The notes beneath the pieces are model-generated. The model was not told where the DNA came from and did not search any database. It saw nothing but the letters and a program-made list of their open reading frames with translations. This document shows positions 5,619-7,229 of a stretch of 7,229 bases of DNA, piece by piece. Made by a program: the position numbers and the translations under genes. Numbering within the stretch: position 1 is the first letter of the stretch; every line of letters starts with the position of its first letter. Source of the DNA: an uncultured Porphyromonadaceae bacterium (GTDB taxonomy: Bacteria; Bacteroidota; Bacteroidia; Bacteroidales; Muribaculaceae); NCBI GenBank assembly GCA_947174225.1, contig CAMWIF010000132.1:1-7229 (forward strand). Direction: 5' to 3'.

Positions 5619-5671
5619 CCTCAAACGACATCAACTAAGCCTTTCCCACCATCCACGGGAAAGGCTTTTTT
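5563..5671 (+). promoter_or_regulatory. Transcription attenuator of the leuCD operon
   Basis: Four segments give mutually exclusive hairpins. Segment 1, GACTTACCTCC (5563-5573), pairs with segment 2, GGTGGGAAGTC (5594-5604), at 9 of 11 positions; the 20-nt loop contains the Ile-Ile-Leu-Leu codons. Segment 2 (5594-5602) instead pairs with segment 3, TTTCCCACC (5642-5650), eight Watson-Crick pairs plus one GU, forming an antiterminator. Segment 3 otherwise forms the left arm of the 3:4 terminator. A ribosome stalled at codons 12-14 would cover segment 1 and leave segment 2 just free, favouring the antiterminator and leuCD expression. A ribosome reaching the stop would mask segment 2 and allow termination. 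The logic is that of trp/leu/ilv attenuators in enterobacteria. The pairings are seen in the sequence; the mechanism is inferred. Confidence 0.75.
5637..5671 (+). terminator. Intrinsic terminator in the leu leader
   Basis: AAGCCTTTCCC (5637-5647) pairs perfectly with GGGAAAGGCTT (5657-5667), an 11-bp stem with a 9-nt loop, followed by a T run (5666-5671). It lies 170 nt past the peptidase stop and 49 nt before leuC, within the leader transcribed from 5523, so it is best read as the attenuator terminator rather than as the peptidase gene's own. Confidence 0.9.
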
Positions 5672-5720
5672 ATATTAGAAATTAAAGCAAAGTAAACAAA
5701 CAATAAATCTACAGGTAAAA

Positions 5721-7115
5721 ATGGCAAACACTCTGTTCGACAAAATCTGGGACCGCCACGTTGTACAGCACGTGGAAGACGGACCCGAGCAGCTCTACAT
5801 CGACCGCCTCTACTGCCACGAGGTGACAAGCCCACAGGCTTTCGAAGGCATGCGCCGCAGAGGCATCAAATGCTTCCGACCCGGCAACATCTTCTGTATG
5901 CCCGACCACAACACCCCTACCCACGACCAGGACAAACCGATTGAAGACCCCGTGAGCAAGACACAGGTAGACACCCTCGCCCGCAACGCTGAGGAATTCG
6001 GTCTTGAACACTTCGGAATGATGAACCCCAAGAACGGAATCATCCATGTGGTAGGACCTGAGCGCGGCCTCTCCCTCCCCGGCATGACAATCGTGTGCGG
6101 TGACTCCCACACCTCCACCCACGGTGCCATGGGTGCCGTAGCATTCGGCATCGGCACCTCAGAGGTGGAGATGGTGCTTGCCTCACAGTGCATCCTCCAG
6201 CAGAAACCGAAATCAATGCGCATCAACATCGAAGGTAAGCTCGGCAAGGATGTCACCGCCAAAGACATCGCCCTCTACCTTATGTCGAAGCTCACCACCT
6301 CAGGCGCCACCGGCTACTTCGTGGAATATGCCGGCGAGGCTGTGCGCAACCTCTCTATGGAAGGTCGTCTCACACTCTGCAACCTCTCGATCGAGATGGG
6401 CGCACGCGGTGGTTTCATAGCCCCCGACGAGGTTACTTTCGAATATATAAAAGGTCGCGAATACGCCCCCAAGGGTGAGGAATGGGATAAGGCTGTAGAA
6501 TACTGGAAGACCCTCAAGAGCGGCGACGACGCTGTGTTTGACAAGGAACTTACATTCCAAGCCGAAGACATCGAGCCGATGGTGACTTACGGCACCAACC
6601 CCGGTATGGGCATGGGCATCACACAGTCAATCCCGGCTCTCGACACTATCCCGGAGGCAGGAAAGGCATCTTACCTCAAGAGCCTCGACTATATGGGCTT
6701 CAAACCTGGTCAGAAACTTCTCGGCACTCCGGTTGACTATGTGTTCCTCGGAGCTTGCACCAACGGCCGTATCGAGGACTTCCGCGCCTTCGCCTCCATA
6801 GCTAAGGGTCGCAAGAAAGCCGACAACGTTACCGCTTGGCTCGTGCCCGGTTCGTGGATGGTATATGACCAGATTAAGGAGGAGGGTCTTGACAAGGTGC
6901 TTGAAGAGGCAGGGTTTGAAATCCGTCAACCCGGCTGCTCCGCCTGTCTAGCTATGAACGACGATAAGATACCTGCCGGCAAACTTGCTGTGTCAACCTC
7001 CAACCGTAACTTCGAAGGCCGTCAGGGACCCGGAGCACGCACTGTCCTCGCAAGTCCGCTCGTGGCAGCCGCCGCCGCAGTGACAGGAGTCATCACCGAT
7101 CCGCGCACCCTCTGA
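5721..7115 (+). CDS. leuC: 3-isopropylmalate dehydratase large subunit
   Basis: This 464-aa aconitase-family subunit, together with LeuD, converts 2-isopropylmalate to 3-isopropylmalate in cytosolic leucine synthesis. The [4Fe-4S] ligands are visible as Cys346 (GACTNGR) and Cys406/Cys409 (PGCSACLAMN). Other family blocks are LYIDRLYCHEVTSPQAF (25-41), CGDSHTSTHGAMGA (126-139) and SNRNFEGRQGPGARTVLASP (427-446). The length equals that of typical bacterial LeuC (about 466 aa), and the DHNTPT and STSNRNFEGR signatures match the bacterial LeuC branch rather than homoaconitase-like forms. The ATG at 5721 is the obvious start for the MANTLFDKIWD terminus, with only a weak AGG upstream. Expression is probably controlled by the leader attenuator. 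leuD follows after 38 nt in the same operon. Confidence 0.97.
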   Translation: MANTLFDKIWDRHVVQHVEDGPEQLYIDRLYCHEVTSPQAFEGMRRRGIKCFRPGNIFCMPDHNTPTHDQDKPIEDPVSKTQVDTLARNAEEFGLEHFGMMNPKNGIIHVVGPERGLSLPGMTIVCGDSHTSTHGAMGAVAFGIGTSEVEMVLASQCILQQKPKSMRINIEGKLGKDVTAKDIALYLMSKLTTSGATGYFVEYAGEAVRNLSMEGRLTLCNLSIEMGARGGFIAPDEVTFEYIKGREYAPKGEEWDKAVEYWKTLKSGDDAVFDKELTFQAEDIEPMVTYGTNPGMGMGITQSIPALDTIPEAGKASYLKSLDYMGFKPGQKLLGTPVDYVFLGACTNGRIEDFRAFASIAKGRKKADNVTAWLVPGSWMVYDQIKEEGLDKVLEEAGFEIRQPGCSACLAMNDDKIPAGKLAVSTSNRNFEGRQGPGARTVLASPLVAAAAAVTGVITDPRTL

Positions 7116-7153
7116 ACCCTAAAGCAAGTTACGTAAGATTTACTTCCAAAGCT

Positions 7154-7229
7154 ATGAAACAGAAATTCGACATCATAACAAGCACCTGTGTGCCCCTCCC
7201 CCTCGAAAACGTCGATACCGACCAGATCA
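7154..7229 (+). CDS. leuD: 3-isopropylmalate dehydratase small subunit, 5' part
   Basis: The ATG at 7154 opens MKQKFDIITSTCVPLPLENV followed by DTDQI, running off the window edge. LPLENVDTDQI is the characteristic N-terminal block of LeuD (usually continuing into IPARFL). It starts 38 nt after leuC, the expected partner order, and should complete the isomerase heterodimer. Only 25 codons are visible. Confidence 0.93.
   Translation, partial: MKQKFDIITSTCVPLPLENVDTDQI

Noticed and set aside
5468..5720. T-box or other riboswitch upstream of leuC
   Set aside because: I see no T-box antiterminator bulge sequence or specifier-loop layout. The short Ile/Leu-rich frame plus alternative pairings explains the leader better.
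5709..6268. Minus-strand open frames (137 and 152 codons) opposite leuC
   Set aside because: They are antisense to strongly conserved LeuC motifs, have no recognisable domain, and one would start inside the leuC metal-site coding region.
1..7229. CRISPR array, tRNA, rRNA or insertion sequence
   Set aside because: No regularly spaced repeats, cloverleaf-like segments, rRNA motifs or transposase signatures were seen.

Overview
The window looks like chromosomal DNA of a Bacteroidales bacterium; a Muribaculaceae-type gut lineage is my best guess, not a demonstrated assignment. Three sequence signs support this. Several promoters fit the Bacteroidetes consensus (TTTG, about 20 nt, TAnnTTTG). The large secreted protein ends in a type IX secretion (Por) sorting tail. 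Start codons mostly lack strong Shine-Dalgarno sequences.

Layout. Positions 1-62 hold the 3' end of an unrecognised GC-rich gene, closed by a perfect 23-bp bidirectional hairpin. Positions about 110-1310 form an AT-rich accessory stretch. It carries a complete minus-strand higB-higA type II toxin-antitoxin operon with a recognisable promoter and palindromic candidate operators, then about 330 nt without a gene. After a second terminator lies a MntA-like nucleotidyltransferase whose expected HEPN (HepT) partner survives only as a 17-codon stub. The nucleotidyltransferase ATG directly follows the stop codon of a 798-aa secreted CotH-kinase-family protein (lamin-tail domain, chitobiase-like domain, CotH kinase fold, T9SS tail). 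Divergent from this, across a 130-bp promoter region, is a secreted M64-family zinc metallopeptidase.

The right end is a leucine biosynthesis operon, leuC followed by leuD (cut by the window edge). Between the peptidase and leuC lies what reads as a complete transcription attenuator. It has a near-perfect promoter, a 25-codon leader peptide rich in Ile and Leu (with a Ser-Ile-Ile-Leu-Leu core), and three mutually exclusive pairings: 1:2, a 2:3 antiterminator and a 3:4 terminator with a T run. LeuC and LeuD together form isopropylmalate isomerase, so stalling at Ile/Leu codons when these amino acids are scarce would permit read-through into the operon. I regard this ribosome-mediated leu attenuator, outside the proteobacteria where such systems are best known, as the most interesting element of the window. 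The truncated HepT behind an apparently intact MntA is the second.
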